From Leucobacter muris (GTDB taxonomy: Bacteria > Actinomycetota > Actinomycetes > Actinomycetales > Microbacteriaceae): a DNA stretch of 64,000 nucleotides. The notes below the pieces were generated by a model that searched no databases, was not told the origin of the DNA, and worked only from the letters and a program-made list of their open reading frames with translations. Positions 63,936 to 64,000 of the stretch are shown here, piece after piece. A program made the translations under genes and the position numbers. The first letter of the stretch is position 1, and the number at the start of each line of letters is the position of its first letter. The stretch is from positions 3,038,001 to 3,102,000 of the forward strand of contig NZ_CP035037.1 of NCBI RefSeq assembly GCF_004028235.1, given 5' to 3'.

Positions 63936-64000
63936 CCGGACTGCGCCCCCGCTTCTCGCGCCTCGCCACCGCCTCGACGGACGCTTCGACGGCCGATGCG
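63932..64000 (+). CDS. Start of a gene running off the window, possible MFS transporter
   Basis: GTG at 63932 overlaps the tetR stop (GTGA) and the frame stays open to the window end (23 residues). VTGLRPRFSRLATAS resembles the start of some MFS drug transporters, but this is weak. Confidence 0.35.
   Translation, partial: MTGLRPRFSRLATASTDASTADA

Overview
The window is high-GC DNA (roughly 70% by eye) with tightly packed genes, many ATGA, GTGA or TGATG stop/start overlaps, frequent GTG starts and several apparently leaderless promoters. Gene content (a large sortase-type surface protein ending in LSTTG, YhgE/Pip and MMPL membrane proteins, a Zur-box-controlled type-B L36 protein, many LacI/TetR regulators of sugar uptake) points to an actinobacterium. 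I favour Microbacteriaceae and something Leucobacter-like, but the genus is inference. I saw no rRNA, tRNA, CRISPR array, transposase or phage gene.

Layout. 1-6.4 kb: 3' part of a giant cell-wall-anchored protein, split by a one-base frameshift. 6.4-9.4 kb: thiamine-binding-type protein, DHA2 exporter, aldo/keto reductase. 9.4-13.9 kb: NatAB-like ABC exporter and a NarL-type two-component system. 14.0-21.6 kb and 30.7-35.5 kb: an apparently complete L-rhamnose pathway in two blocks. Block one has a LacI regulator, an RbsABC-type importer, mutarotase and isomerase. Block two has rhamnulokinase, an aldolase/dehydrogenase fusion and an FMN L-lactate dehydrogenase that would take the product to pyruvate. 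Between the blocks (21.7-29.7 kb) lies a second sugar importer operon with a DUF4432 epimerase-like protein and a cupin isomerase. Its promoter carries the same GTTCA-n-TGAAC palindrome as the adjacent LacI gene. A DeoR regulator (29.8-30.6 kb) sits next to the rhaD promoter, which has a 9+9 bp palindrome over its -10 box.

35.5-46.4 kb holds small enzymes and two parallel sets of TetR regulator, transporter and YtcJ-like amidohydrolase, each with a clear palindromic operator. 47.0-49.1 kb holds a lipoate ligase with its accessory domain at the N terminus, and a LysR regulator. 49.2-55.5 kb is one long leftward operon in which a NitT/TauT-type ABC importer with two different permeases is coupled to KDPG aldolase, an RraA-family protein, a KDG-type kinase and an unrecognised single-TM protein. 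55.8-58.1 kb holds a quinone oxidoreductase, then a Zur box between a CobW-like protein that has lost its GTPase motifs and zinc-free ribosomal protein L36. 58.2-64 kb holds a YhgE/Pip protein, an MMPL transporter and a TetR regulator, with three phased palindromes between the last two.

Three otherwise well-conserved genes (surface protein, sugar ABC ATPase, M24 peptidase) are each broken by a single-base indel, two of them in six-base C/G runs. Sequencing error is the simplest explanation and these genes may be intact in the organism. The most unusual non-coding signal is a pair of ~65-bp double-palindrome elements, 31 kb apart, with shared outer arms and different but self-complementary inner arms.
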